Shown here one piece after another: positions 20,977-31,409 of a DNA stretch of 64,000 bases. The notes below the pieces were generated by a model that saw nothing but the letters and a program-made list of their open reading frames with translations, did not search any database and was not told the origin of the DNA. This DNA comes from Haliclona indistincta. Taxonomy: Eukaryota; Porifera; Demospongiae; Haplosclerida; Chalinidae. The stretch's first letter is position 1. Every line of letters begins with the position of its first letter. Position numbers and translations under genes: made by a program. The DNA is taken from positions 3,439,903-3,503,902 of the forward strand of contig OZ024787.1 of assembly GCA_964017065.1 (NCBI GenBank). The letters are read 5' to 3'.

Positions 20977-21026
20977 CGTGATGTAATGTGATCATGAGGT
21001 CTCTTGCGGGTGACCGGTAGTGAAGG
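20977..21026 (+). promoter_or_regulatory. Conserved upstream box, class B (copy 7)
   Basis: Differs from the box at 18687 by a single G for A (CGTGATGTAATGTGATCATG). Ends 24 bp before the ATG. Confidence 0.45.
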
Positions 21027-21050
21027 TGCACAGAATTGCTGTGTGTTGCA

Positions 21051-22331
21051 ATGGCTCAAAGGGTGTGTATTCTGCTTCTAGTGTTAATAGTCAGTGCTGT
21101 AGCAGCAGATGAACTCAGTGACGGACCCGGTCAGCTAGTATGCCCTCCAGACCTGCACTCCAGTTCTTTGTACTGGTTCACCTTGCCTATACCTAGTGGC
21201 TGCAATAAATCATCAACTGTGCAGTGCTCTTATTATCTTGCTATTCGGCGAAATCCTGTCAATGGCTCTTTTGCTGATTTTCATTTATCAGCAACAACAC
21301 AAGGCTATGTTGCTGTCGGGTTCTCGAGGGATAAGCTGATGGGAGAAGATGACGTGATTGGTTGTAAGAGAGATCCTCAGACTGGTAACATTAGTGTAGT
21401 GAGTGCCTGGAACCCAGCCCCACAGCATGCTCCTAACATAAGGGACCCTAGTCAACGTGGTGTGTGCCAGTATCACACTAGCTATAGTGATGGCCAGCTC
21501 TCCTGTAGATTCAGCCGCTACATTGCACCTGTTAATCGTGGCTATGATTACGATTTGAACAATTCTTACTTTATCTTTCTTGCCAGAAGTGACAATGGGA
21601 GCTCACCACACTTCCTCAAACACAAGGAGACTCCAATAATCAGCCGTTCCCCTATCAATGTGCTTCATGATAACAGTACTGCTGTTCACAAGCCACGTAG
21701 TGCATTGGTTAAAGCACATGGCGCCATAATGTTGTTAGTGTGCCCGTTCTTGTATGGATTTGTTGTCTTGTTTGGTGTTCCTTTAGTAAAGTCGATATCA
21801 ATTCAAAATTATCTTTCAAGGAAGGATATTTCGCATTTGTTACGCATAACACTAGGCATTGGAATCATATGTTTTATGGTGCTTAGTACGCTGTTTGCTG
21901 TTGTTGGCAATTCTATTATTTTGTGTACTGCAGACAAATTCCATATTGGGATTGGAAGCTTAATGCTGGTAACTGTATTAGCTATGGTGCTGCTTGACTG
22001 CTTCCTTGTGTGCTTCGATTTTCAGTTGACCTGTGTCTTCGTGGTTTGGTGTGCTGCGCTGGTGATTGAGGACTTCAGTTTGCTACTGTCTCAAGATGGC
22101 TGTGGTCCTGATAGACCTGACTTTGTCATTCATGTGCTAATTGCTCACCTGGTTATTAAACTGGTATTGTTTTTAGTGATACTGGCTTTGTATATAGCCT
22201 TTGTATGTTACAGTTGGTCAGGATCGAATGGGAGTCTCCTGGGCTTCTTGATCGGAGTATTTACAATTGTCTTTTCTTTCAATGTTGTGACTGTCCTAGC
22301 ACTTGTCATCCTGTTCTCTTTCAACCCTTGA
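21051..22331 (+). CDS. DOMON domain / multi-TM protein, class B (copy 7)
   Basis: Intact frame, 426 aa from 21051. Signal peptide MAQRVCILLLVLIVSAVA; standard DOMON core, with NRGYDYDL and ISRSPINV as private changes. Helix 1 KAHGAIMLLVCPF and helix 3 KFHIGIGSLMLVT keep both histidines. Two small in-frame losses distinguish it: the FIPF residues before SLLLSQDGCG, and about ten residues (LSYYQNFKKVV in the paralogues) before GFLIGVF. All helices are retained. Sister of copy 6 by flank similarity. Confidence 0.85.
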   Translation: MAQRVCILLLVLIVSAVAADELSDGPGQLVCPPDLHSSSLYWFTLPIPSGCNKSSTVQCSYYLAIRRNPVNGSFADFHLSATTQGYVAVGFSRDKLMGEDDVIGCKRDPQTGNISVVSAWNPAPQHAPNIRDPSQRGVCQYHTSYSDGQLSCRFSRYIAPVNRGYDYDLNNSYFIFLARSDNGSSPHFLKHKETPIISRSPINVLHDNSTAVHKPRSALVKAHGAIMLLVCPFLYGFVVLFGVPLVKSISIQNYLSRKDISHLLRITLGIGIICFMVLSTLFAVVGNSIILCTADKFHIGIGSLMLVTVLAMVLLDCFLVCFDFQLTCVFVVWCAALVIEDFSLLLSQDGCGPDRPDFVIHVLIAHLVIKLVLFLVILALYIAFVCYSWSGSNGSLLGFLIGVFTIVFSFNVVTVLALVILFSFNP

Positions 22332-22679
22332 AACTGCTCGAGAATGGAAAGATTTTCAGTTAGCTACAGTATAATGTACAGTGTAGCACAAACTGTGTGA
22401 CTGTAGTAGCGTACATTCTTAGTGAACAGTGAATAGACTGTTTCAATAATCATATGTGTAGTTGTGAACAGTATTTGACTTCAGTATGATCTTGTACTAA
22501 ATGCGGCCATTGCCAGTTTAGAGTTTTAGATAAAAATTTGATGTAGAAATGAAAACGGTTGAATATGATTACGGAACTGAAATCAGCCATACAGTGATAC
22601 AGATCCATGAAAAACGTTGAAATTCACCTTTGAACAGACAGATTGCACTCGTGATGCAAAGTACGCTATTGCTTGAAAA

Positions 22680-22832
22680 GGCAAAATAGTGTTTATCACA
22701 CTTGTCAGCGCTGATAGGTTTTAATTTGTTGCATTTTCTTACTAAAATTAATATTTGGTACTTATGTCAGTGATGGTGGATTAAATTTAAGCTTTGATAA
22801 ATTATTTTAGCCAGCCCTGACCTTGGCTACCT
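22680..22832 (+). pseudogene. Eroded class C DOMON gene tail (relic 3)
   Basis: Carries CACTTGTCAGCGCTGATAGG and, after a short AT insertion, TTTTAGCCAGCCCTGACC. More diverged than relics 1 and 2. Confidence 0.6.
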
Positions 22833-22993
22833 CAACTAATACTGCATGCTACAATAATGATTCTTTACGTGATGTAACCATTACGTTATTGTACGTTATC
22901 AATTCATAACTCACTTGTCTCTCATTGCACTATATATGAAGTTTCATCAATACTTTGATGCTCTGCTAGTACCAAACCACGTATTGGCGATCG

Positions 22994-23040
22994 CATGATG
23001 TAGTGTGATCATGTGGTCTTGTGGTGATCGGTAGTGAAGG
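22994..23040 (+). promoter_or_regulatory. Conserved upstream box, class C (copy 8)
   Basis: CATGATGTAGTGTGATCATG followed by TGGTCTTGTGGTGATCGG and TAGTGAAGG. It is a full match to the consensus although the gene downstream has a nonsense codon. Confidence 0.45.
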
Positions 23041-23067
23041 TTGTCAATGCTGTTATTGCGTGTTGCA

Positions 23068-24459
23068 ATGGCTCAGAGAATGTTCTTTCTGCTTCTAGTG
23101 CTATCAGTGAGTGCTGTAGCAGCAGATGAACCCAGTGAGGGACCAGGTCAACTAGTGTGCCCTCCAGTCCAGAATCCTCTTTACTCATACTGGTTCACTT
23201 TATCCGTTCCTAATGACTGCCAGAAATCACCAACTGAGGAGTGCTTCTATTATCTTGCTGTTCGACGCAATCCTGTCAATGGCTCTTTTGCGGATTTTTA
23301 GTTCGTAGCAAAAACACAAGGCTATGTTGCTGTTGGATTCTCTAAGGATAGTCTAATGGGAGAAGATGACGTGATTGGTTGTAAGAGAGATCCTCAGACT
23401 GGTAACATTAGTGTAGTGAGTGCCTGGAACCCAGCCCCATGGCATGCTCCTAACAGAAGGGACCCTAGTCAACGTGGTGTGTGCCAGCATCACACTAGTT
23501 ATAGTGATGGTCGAATTTTCTGTAGATTCAGCCGCTACATTGCACCTGTTAATCCTCGCTATGATTACGATTTGAACAATTCTTACTATCTCTTTTATGC
23601 TAGAAGTGATGAAGGTGGTTCACCACACTTCCTCAAACACGAGGAAACTCCACGTGTTAGCTATTTCCCTGTCAATGTGCTTCATGATAACACTACTAAT
23701 GCTGGCTATATTCCTCGTGGTGGTCTTATCAAGGCACATGGTGTACTAATGATGCTTGCTTGGTTGTTGATTTACGTAGTGCCACTTCTGTTCGCATCTG
23801 CATATTTAAGAAAAGAAATTAGTAATGATCTTTCAAGAAAAGACTGGTGTTTTCAGAGTATTAGAAAAGTGATTATTGCAACAATTGTTGTCATGGCAAT
23901 TGGACTACTTCTTGTCATAATTGCAAACAAGGACAACCATCCACCTGGTCTGATCTCATCTATTTATGGAATGAACGTTGCTCATGCTGTAATAGGATTC
24001 ATCATACCGCTTATTATGGCGACTTGTCTGTTCTTGCTTCATTTCATTGTTCCACCATTCTGCACCCGGAAAGTTCCATTTTCTATTACTGTACGCACAT
24101 GCTCACTTCTTGCGATTGGTGCTGGTGTATTGGTTGCGACCAATCTTTTAATCGGTCTGGTGTTGTTCCAGACCGGATCTGCCCCAGTTAATCCAATGAA
24201 TGACAACTTAATCTTTGCGATTTTGGTACTTTCTTTTTCATTTATAAAAACAGTTTTTTACTTTTTGAAGCTGTTTTGCGTCTTAACCAGTTGTTGGTTG
24301 AAAAGACACAATGGTAGTTATCATGCTCATGCTTGTCAGCGCAGATGGGTATGCTTTGTTGTGACGTGTTTCATTTTCATACTAATTTTTGATGCAGTTG
24401 TGACGTTAGTGGTAATGGGTTTAATTTTAGTCAGCCCTAACCTTGGCTACTTCAACTAA
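23068..24459 (+). pseudogene. Class C DOMON gene with a single in-frame TAG (copy 8)
   Basis: Otherwise complete gene of 464 codons including the stop. Tyr of GSFADFYF in the sister genes is TAG here (23299-23301), after which the same frame stays open to 24459. Class C features: WFTLSVPNDCQKSPTEECFYY in place of the B-type segment; DGRIFC and NPRYDYDL in the DOMON domain; KAHGVLMMLAWLLIYVV helix 1; FQSIRKV where b561 has the second His; VAHAVIGF with the retained third His; tail SPNLGYFN. A young pseudogene, an assembly or sequencing error, or stop-codon readthrough are all possible. ATG 23356 could start a product lacking the signal peptide, which seems unlikely to be useful. Confidence 0.75.
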
Positions 24460-24623
24460 TGCTGTGTGTTACAACAATTCCTGTACATTGTGTAGTAGTG
24501 TACCCCAATTTTTTATAAGCTGTACTGTATTATACGTAATCATTAACTTGTCTCTCACGTAAAAATAAACTTTTCGTCAATACTTTGATGCTCTGCTAGT
24601 ACCAAACCACGTATTGGCGATTG

Positions 24624-24679
24624 CATGATGTAGTGTGATCATGTGATCTTGTGGTGAGTCTGGTGACCGGTAGTGAAGG
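24624..24679 (+). promoter_or_regulatory. Conserved upstream box, class B (copy 9)
   Basis: Contains a 9-bp insertion (GAGTCTGGT) between the GTGGT and GACCGG halves. The box at 38934 shares the GAGTCTGGT variant, linking these two class B genes. Confidence 0.45.
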
Positions 24680-24702
24680 CAACACTACTCATGTGTGTTG
24701 CA

Positions 24703-26031
24703 ATGGCTCAGAGAGTGTTTGTACGTAGCCTGCTTCTAGTGCTAGCAGTGAGTGCTGTAGCAGCAGATGAACTCAGTGAGGGACCAGGTCAACTAGTGTG
24801 CCCTCCAGACCAGGACTCTAATTCCTCATACTGGTTCACTTTGCCTATTCCTAGTGACTGCAATAAATCACCCATTATACAGTGCTCTTATTATCTTGCT
24901 GTTCGACGCAATCCTGTCGATGGCTCTTTTGCTGATTTTCATTTATCAGCAACAGCACATGGCTATGTTGCTGTTGGGTTCTCGAGGGATAAGCTGATGG
25001 GAGAAGATGACGTGATTGGTTGTAAAAGAGATCCTCAGACTGGTAACATTAGTGTAGTGAGTGCCTGGAACCCAGCCCCACAGCATGCTCCTAACATAAG
25101 GGACCCCAGTCAACGTGGTGTGTGCCAGTATTACACTAGCTATAGTGATGGCCAGCTCTCCTGTAGATTCAGCCGCTACATTGCACCTGTTAATCCTGGT
25201 CGTGATTACGACTTGAACAATTCTTACTATCTCTTTCTTACCAGAAGTGACAATGGGAGCTCACCGCACTTCCTCAAACACAAGGAGACTCCAATAATCA
25301 GCCATTCCCCTATCAATGTGCTTCATGATAACAGCACTGCTGGTCAAAAGCCACGTAGTGCACTGGTTAAAGCACATGGCGCCATGATGTTATTAGCTTG
25401 CCCGTTCTTGTATGGATTTGTTGTCTTGTTTGGTGTTCCTTTAATAAAGTCAATATCAATTCAAAATTATCTTTCAAGGAAGGATATTTGGCATTTGTTA
25501 CGCATAACACTAGGCATTGGAATCATATGTTTTATGGTGCTTGGTACGCTGTTTGCTGTTGTTGGCAATACAAGTATTTTGTGTAATGCAAACATATTCC
25601 ATGTTGTGAAAGGAAGCTTAATGCTGGTAACTGTATTAGCTATGGTGCTGCTTGACTGCTGCCTTGTGTGCTTCGATTTTCAGTTGACCTGTGTCTTCTT
25701 GGTTTGGTGGTATGTGCTTGTGATTGAGGACTTCTTTATTCCATTCAGTTTGCTACTGTCTCAAGATGGCTGTGGTACTGATAGACCTGACTTTGTAATT
25801 GATGTGCTAATTGTTCACCTGGTTCTTAAGCTAGTCTTGTTTTTAGTGATAGTGGCTTTGTATATAGCCTTTATATGTTACCGTTGGTCAGAACCGAATT
25901 GGAGTCTCCTTTCATATTGGCAAAATTTCAAGAAAGTTGTGGGCTTCTTGATCGGAGTATTTGCAATTGTCTTTTTTGTCAATGTTGTTACTGTCCTAAC
26001 ACTTGTCATCCTGTTCTCTTTCAACCCTTGA
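24703..26031 (+). CDS. DOMON domain / multi-TM protein, class B (copy 9)
   Basis: Intact frame, 442 aa from 24703; in-frame ATGs upstream at 24673 and 24691 are not conserved in position. Signal peptide MAQRVFVRSLLLVLAVSAVA. DOMON core with NPVDGSF and FLTRSDNG as private replacements. Helix 1 KAHGAMMLLACPF; helix 3 IFHVVKGSLMLVT (Lys for Ile); loop SQDGCGTDRPDF; tail LFSFNP. It is the closest full-length relative of copy 5 in length and membrane half. The 3' flank is the same roughly 450-bp block seen after copies 5, 6, 7 and 11. Confidence 0.85.
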   Translation: MAQRVFVRSLLLVLAVSAVAADELSEGPGQLVCPPDQDSNSSYWFTLPIPSDCNKSPIIQCSYYLAVRRNPVDGSFADFHLSATAHGYVAVGFSRDKLMGEDDVIGCKRDPQTGNISVVSAWNPAPQHAPNIRDPSQRGVCQYYTSYSDGQLSCRFSRYIAPVNPGRDYDLNNSYYLFLTRSDNGSSPHFLKHKETPIISHSPINVLHDNSTAGQKPRSALVKAHGAMMLLACPFLYGFVVLFGVPLIKSISIQNYLSRKDIWHLLRITLGIGIICFMVLGTLFAVVGNTSILCNANIFHVVKGSLMLVTVLAMVLLDCCLVCFDFQLTCVFLVWWYVLVIEDFFIPFSLLLSQDGCGTDRPDFVIDVLIVHLVLKLVLFLVIVALYIAFICYRWSEPNWSLLSYWQNFKKVVGFLIGVFAIVFFVNVVTVLTLVILFSFNP

Positions 26032-26374
26032 AACTGCACGAGAATGAAAAGATTTTCAGTTAGCTACAGTATAATGTACAGTGTAGCACAAACTGTGTGA
26101 CTGTAGTAGCGTACATTCTTAGTGAACAGTGAATAGACTGTTTCAATAATCATACATGTAGTTGTGAACAGTATTTGACTTCAGTATGATCTTGTACTAA
26201 ATACGGCCATTGCCAGTTTAGAGTTTTAGTTGATGTAGAATGAAAACAGTTGAATGTGATTACGGAACTGAAATCAGCCATACAGACTGTGAAATATCGT
26301 TGAAAAATGTTGGAATTTACTTTTGAACAGACAGACTGCACACGTGATGCAAAGTACGCTATTTCTTGGAAAGG

Positions 26375-26525
26375 CAAAATGGTGTTTATCACACTTGTCA
26401 GTGCAGACGCCTAGTTTTGACTTGTTGCTTTTTCTTACTAAACTTGATGATCGGTACTAATTACAGTGATGGTGGGTTAAATTTAAGCTTTAATTTTAGC
26501 CAGCCCTGACCTTGGCTACCTCAAC
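26375..26525 (+). pseudogene. Eroded class C DOMON gene tail (relic 4)
   Basis: CACTTGTCAGTGCAGACG, GTGATGGTGGGTTAAATT and TTTTAGCCAGCCCTGACC as in the other relics. A dispersed repeat starts about 100 bp further on. Confidence 0.6.
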
Positions 26526-26621
26526 CAATACTGCATGCTACAATGATTCTTTACATGATGTAACCATTACGTTATTGTACCGCTGGATTCGTAACTAACT
26601 TGTCTCTCATTGCGCTTTATT

Positions 26622-27000
26622 AGGGAGGGACGGTAGTGCCTCCCTATGTAGGGTTGAACGGAAAAACAAGATGGCGGCTAAATACAATGTATTAGCGTTC
26701 AAACGCTGATATTTCGCCAAGTGGTGAATTTATACGTCCAAAGACACTTAGATCTGCTCTCTGGCGTTGCCCCATCTTACAGTAGCAAGGAGATCGCTCG
26801 AAGTTGTTGCTAAAGTGACGAACCTGGAAACGGTCAAAATCGACTTTCGTCATCTTCGTTTTCTTCTTCTTCTTCTTCTTTCTTCTTCAGCGCGCCTAGC
26901 GCCTTTACGCGAGCAGTGCCGAGACCAAAACACCCATGAACAGTCGTGAAATTCTTCTGGCAGGTGCCTTTTGAACTTTGTTTTTAGCGAAACGGTGATA
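26622..27000 (+). mobile_element. Dispersed repeat, family 1 (first copy)
   Basis: Starts TAGGGAGGGACGGTAGTGCC with an immediate small hairpin (TAGGGAGG...CCTCCCTA), then AACAAGATGGCGGCTA and a TTCTTCTTC tract. The same sequence begins at 56957, and a diverged copy lies near 63055. No protein is encoded. The 3' limit is uncertain because the second copy runs into the assembly gap. Confidence 0.65.
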
Positions 27001-27485
27001 TACATTCCGCGAGTTCTCGATCGTGATCCATTGTCAGCTAAGTGTTAGACGCCATTATTGTTATTGCGCAATACGCACGTGACCAAGCAGTGGTTAGCGC
27101 ACGTGACCAAGCACTACCTTGAGTATCTCCGCGCCCGGCGCGCGGTATGGATCACGGAGAATACATATCTGTCTGGAGTCTTCGAAGAACGGTAAGATCG
27201 TCTGATCGTACAGGATCACCATTCTGCGCTTGCCAGATAATTATAACCGCCGTACAGATCTACAAACTAGTGTGGGCGGGGCTCATATGCACTTTAATTC
27301 ATGCATGTATGCGTAGGCGAGCTGACATGTACAGCATAAAATTATTTTTAGCTACATGTTTAAAATTGTTAATAATAAAGAAAAGCCATCAACAACAAGA
27401 AAACTAAATTAATGGTGGAAACAAAGACGGCTCAGTACGTTCATGATATTGAACTGCACTTCACTAAAAAGTAAAAAGGACACAA
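27001..27485. other. Unassigned sequence between repeats
   Basis: No recognisable gene. It is higher in G/C than the DOMON flanks near 27050-27150 and is probably more of the inserted repeat material. Short ORFs show no domain. Confidence 0.4.
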
Positions 27486-27845
27486 ACAAGAAATTAAAAA
27501 GATTTCTATCGAAATCAAAAGGATGTAGGGTTGTGTAATCTACCACTGGTTCACAATGTAAACTAACAAGGAACAAGCATGGAATGGTAACACGATTGAC
27601 TTGCTAACAGACCATAGATCCCTACATCAGTGGCTGTGCACAAGCTGAATGCACGCCAAGTGTCAGCAGTCAACAGCAACTAGGTCAACCATAGCAGCCA
27701 CTGATGTAGGGATCTATGGTCTGTTAGCAAGTCAATCGTGTTACCATTCCATGCTTGTTCCTTGTTAGTTTACATTGTGAACCAGTGGTAGATTACACAA
27801 CCCTACATCCTTTTGATTTCGATAGAAATCTTTTTAATTTCTTGT
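27486..27845. repeat. Foldback with 151-bp arms
   Basis: The left arm is 27486-27636 and the right arm 27695-27845. As far as can be read by eye they are exact reverse complements (ends ACAAGAAATTAAAAAGATTT and its complement), separated by 58 bp. The lack of mismatches implies recent formation, conversion, or active maintenance. It lies about 60 bp upstream of the conserved box of copy 10. Confidence 0.85.
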
Positions 27846-27907
27846 AAAATTATGAGGTTTATCAATACTTTGATGCACTCTGGTAGCAAACCACGTATTG
27901 GCGATCG

Positions 27908-27954
27908 CATGATGTAGTGTGATCATGTGATCTCGTGGTGACCGGTAGTGAAGG
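27908..27954 (+). promoter_or_regulatory. Conserved upstream box, class C (copy 10)
   Basis: CATGATGTAGTGTGATCATG, GATCTCGTGGTGACCGG and TAGTGAAGG, matching the consensus. It is preceded by the shared ACCACGTATTGGCGATCG segment. Confidence 0.5.
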
Positions 27955-27981
27955 TTGTCAATGCTGATATTGCGTGTTGCA

Positions 27982-29382
27982 ATGGCTCAAAGAATGTGCT
28001 TTCTGCTTCTAGTGCTATCAGTGAGTGCTGTAGCAGCAGATGAACTCAGCAAGGGACCAGGTCAACTAGTATGCCCTCCTGTCCAGAATCCTCTTTACTC
28101 ATACTGGTTCATTTTATCCGTTCCTAATGACTGCCAGAAATCACCAACTGAGGAGTGCTTCTATTATCTTGGTGTTCGACGCAATCCTGTCAATGGCTCT
28201 TTTGCTGATTTTTATTTCGTAGCAAAAACACAAGGCTATGTTGCTGTCGGGTTCTCTAAGGATAGTCTAATGGGAGAAGATGACGTGATTGGTTGTAAGA
28301 GAGATCCTCAGACTGGTGAAATTAGTGTAGTGAGTGCCTGGAACCCAGCCCAGCATGCTCCTAACATAAGGGACCCCAGTCAACGTGGTGTGTGCCCGTA
28401 TCGCACTAGCTATAGTGATGGTCGAATTTTCTGTAGATTCAGCCGCTACATTGCACCTGTTAATCCTCGCTATGATTATGATTTGAACAATTCTTACTAT
28501 CTCTTTTATGCTAGAAGTGATGAAGGTGGCTCGCCACACTTCCTCAAACACGAGGAAACTCCGCGTGTTAGCTATTATCCTATCAATGTGCTTCATAATG
28601 GCACCACTAATGCTGGCTATATTCCTCGTGGTGGTCTCATAAAGGCACATGGCGTAGTAATGATGATGGCTTGGTTATTGATTTATATAGTGCTACTTCT
28701 GTTCGCATCTATATCTTTAAGAAAAGAAAATAATGATCTTTCAAGGAAAGACTGGTGGTTTCAGAGTATTCGAAAAGTGAGCATTGCAACAATTGTTGTC
28801 ATGGCAATTGGACTACTTCTTGTCATAATTGCAAACAAGGACAACCATCCACCTGGTCTGATCTCTTCTATTTATGGAATGAACGTTGCTCATGCTGTAA
28901 TAGGATTCATCATACCGCTTATTATGGCGACTTATCTGTTCTTACTTCATTTCATTGTTCCACCATTCTGCACCCGGAAAGTTCCATTGTCTATTACTGT
29001 AGTCACGTGCACATTTTTTGTGATTGGTGCTGGTGTATTGGCTGGGACCAATCTTATAATTGGTCTGGTGTTGTTTCAGACTGGATCTGCCCCAGTTAAT
29101 CCATTGAATGACAACTTAATCTTTGTGATTTTGGCATTTTCTATTGCATTTATGAAATTATTTTTATTCTATTTGAGGCTGTTCCGGATCTTTACTAATT
29201 GTTGCATAGTATGCTGTTGCTTGAGAAGACAGAATGGTAATTATCATGCTCGTGCTTGTCAGCGCAGATGGGCATGGTTTGTTGTGATATGTCTCATTTT
29301 CTTACTAATTTTTGGTGTAGTTGTGATGTTAGTGGTGATGGCTTTAATTTTAGCCAGCCCTGACCTTGGCTACTTCAACTAA
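27982..29382 (+). CDS. DOMON domain / b561-like multi-TM protein, class C (copy 10)
   Basis: The only fully intact class C gene, 466 aa from ATGGCTCAAAG at 27982. Signal peptide MAQRMCFLLLVLSVSAVA. The DOMON domain carries the class C variants (ECFYYLGVRRN, YFVAKTQGY, DGRIFC, NPRYDYDL, FYARSDEGG) and one Pro fewer in NPAQHAPN. Helix 1 KAHGVVMMMAWLLIYIV; FQSIRKV at the lost ligand 2 position; VAHAVIGF with the retained third-position His; then helices around LLHFIVPPF, AGTNLIIGLVLFQTG, and a Cys-rich CCIVCCCLRRQNG loop. Tail SPDLGYFN resembles the class A tail (SPTLGYIG), so classes A and C are closer to each other in the membrane half than either is to B. Confidence 0.85.
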   Translation: MAQRMCFLLLVLSVSAVAADELSKGPGQLVCPPVQNPLYSYWFILSVPNDCQKSPTEECFYYLGVRRNPVNGSFADFYFVAKTQGYVAVGFSKDSLMGEDDVIGCKRDPQTGEISVVSAWNPAQHAPNIRDPSQRGVCPYRTSYSDGRIFCRFSRYIAPVNPRYDYDLNNSYYLFYARSDEGGSPHFLKHEETPRVSYYPINVLHNGTTNAGYIPRGGLIKAHGVVMMMAWLLIYIVLLLFASISLRKENNDLSRKDWWFQSIRKVSIATIVVMAIGLLLVIIANKDNHPPGLISSIYGMNVAHAVIGFIIPLIMATYLFLLHFIVPPFCTRKVPLSITVVTCTFFVIGAGVLAGTNLIIGLVLFQTGSAPVNPLNDNLIFVILAFSIAFMKLFLFYLRLFRIFTNCCIVCCCLRRQNGNYHARACQRRWAWFVVICLIFLLIFGVVVMLVVMALILASPDLGYFN

Positions 29383-29553
29383 TGCTGTGTGTTACAACAA
29401 TTCCTGTACATTGATTGTGTAGTAGTGTACCCCAATTTTTTATACGCTGTACTGTTTTATACGAAATCACCAACTTGTCTCTCATGCAAAAAAAAACAAC
29501 ATTTTATCAATATTTTGATGCTCTGCTAGTACCAAACCACGTATTGGCGATTG

Positions 29554-29600
29554 CATGATGTAGTGTGATCATGTGATCTCGTGGTGACCGGTAGTGAAGG
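29554..29600 (+). promoter_or_regulatory. Conserved upstream box, class B (copy 11)
   Basis: Consensus form, ending 24 bp before the ATG. The CAACACTACTCAT spacer is shared with the boxes at 24624 and 38934. Confidence 0.5.
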
Positions 29601-29624
29601 CAACACTACTCATTGTGTGTTGCA

Positions 29625-30941
29625 ATGGCTCAGAGAGTGTTTGTACGTAGCCTGCTTCTAGTGCTATCAGTGAGTGCTGTAGCAGCAGATGAACCCAGTG
29701 AGGGACCAGGTCAACTAGTGTGCCCTCCAGACCAGGACTCTAATTCCTCATACTGGTTCACTTTGCCTATTCCTAGTGGCTGCAATAAATCATCAGCTGT
29801 ACAGTGCTCTTATTATCTTGCTGTTCGGCGCAATTCTGTCAATGGCTCTTTTGCTGATTTTCATTTATCAGCAACAACACAAGGCTATGTTGCTGTTGGG
29901 TTCTCGAGAGATAAGTGGATGGGAGAAGATGACGTGATTGGTTGTAAGAGAGATCCTCAGACTGGTAACATTAGTGTAGTGAGTGCTTGGAACCCAGCCC
30001 CATGGCATGCTCCTAACAAAAGGGACCCCAGTCAACGTGGTGTGTGCCAGTATCACACTAGCTATAGTGATGGCCAGCTCTCCTGTAGATTCAGCCGCTA
30101 CATTGCACCTGTTAATCCTGGTTATGATTACGACTTAAACAATTCTTTCTATCTCTTTCTTGCCATAAGCGACAAAGGTGGCTCACCACACTTCCTCAAG
30201 CACGAAGAGACTCCATTTATCAGTGATATCTCAATTAATGTGCTGTTTGATAACAGTGCTGCTGTTCACAAGCCACGTAGTGCATTGGTTAAAGCACATG
30301 GCGCCATGATGTTGTTAGCTTGCCCGTTCTTGTATGGATTTGTTGTCTTGTTTGGTGTTCCTTTAATAAAGTCGATATCAATTCAAAATTATCTTCCAAG
30401 GAAGGATATTTGGCATTTGTTACGCATAACACTAGGCATTGGAATCATATGTTTTATGGTGCTCAGTACGCTGTTTGCTGTTGTTGGCAATACAAGTATT
30501 TTGTGTACTGCAGGCAAACTCCATATTGGGATTGGAAGCTTAATGCTGGTAACTATATTAGCTATGGTGCTGCTTGACTGCTTCCTTGTGTGCTTCAATT
30601 TTCAGTTGACCTATGTCTTCTTGGTTTGGTGTTTTGTGCTGATGATTGAAGACTTCTTTATTCCATTGAGTTTGCTACTGTCTCAAGATGGCTGTGGTCC
30701 CGATAGACCTGACTTTGTAGTTGATGTGCTAATTGTTCACCTGGTTATTAAGCTGGTCTTGCTTTTAGTGATACTGGCTTTGTATATAGACTTTATATGT
30801 TACCATTGGTCAGAATCGAATTGGAGTCTGCAAAATTTCAGGAAAGTTGTGGGCTTCTTGATCGGAGTATTTGCCGTTGTCTTTTTTGTCAATGTCGTTT
30901 CTGTCCTAACACTTGTCATCCTGTTCTCTATCAACCCTTGA
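29625..30941 (+). CDS. DOMON domain / multi-TM protein, class B (copy 11)
   Basis: Intact frame, 438 aa from 29625. Signal peptide MAQRVFVRSLLLVLSVSAVA. The DOMON core has RDKWMGEDD, NPAPWHAPNKRD and AISDKGGSPHF; these residues link it to copies 12 and 13 rather than to copies 5-7. The membrane half is class B: KAHGAMMLLACPF, NYLPRKDIWHLLR (Pro for Ser), KLHIGIGSLMLVT, SQDGCGPDRPDF. It lacks four residues (SYYQ region) before NFRKVVGFLIG. Its 3' block holds a class C relic that is itself split by two transposon copies. Confidence 0.85.
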   Translation: MAQRVFVRSLLLVLSVSAVAADEPSEGPGQLVCPPDQDSNSSYWFTLPIPSGCNKSSAVQCSYYLAVRRNSVNGSFADFHLSATTQGYVAVGFSRDKWMGEDDVIGCKRDPQTGNISVVSAWNPAPWHAPNKRDPSQRGVCQYHTSYSDGQLSCRFSRYIAPVNPGYDYDLNNSFYLFLAISDKGGSPHFLKHEETPFISDISINVLFDNSAAVHKPRSALVKAHGAMMLLACPFLYGFVVLFGVPLIKSISIQNYLPRKDIWHLLRITLGIGIICFMVLSTLFAVVGNTSILCTAGKLHIGIGSLMLVTILAMVLLDCFLVCFNFQLTYVFLVWCFVLMIEDFFIPLSLLLSQDGCGPDRPDFVVDVLIVHLVIKLVLLLVILALYIDFICYHWSESNWSLQNFRKVVGFLIGVFAVVFFVNVVSVLTLVILFSINP

Positions 30942-31409
30942 AACTGCTCGAGAATGGAAAGATTTTCAGTTAGCTACAGTATAATGTACAGTGTAGCACA
31001 AACTGTGTGACTGTAGTAGCGTACATTCTTAGTGAACAGTGAATAGACTGTTTCAATAATCATACATGTAGTTGTGTACAGTAGTTGACTTCAGTATGAT
31101 CTTGTGGTAAATGCGGCCACGGCCAGTTTAGAGTTTTAGATAAAAATTTGATGTAGAATTGAGAAAACGGTTGAATATGATTACTGAACTGAAATCAGCC
31201 ATGCAGTGATACAGATCCATGAAAAACGTTGAAATTCACCTTTGAACAGACAGATTGCACTCGTGAATCAAAGTACGGTATTGCTTGAAAAGGCAAAATA
31301 GTGTTTATCACACTTGTCAGCGCTGATAGGTTTTGATTTGTTGCATTTTCTTACTAAACTTGATGTTCGGTACTGATTACAGTGATGGTGGGTTAAATTT
31401 AAGCTTTAA

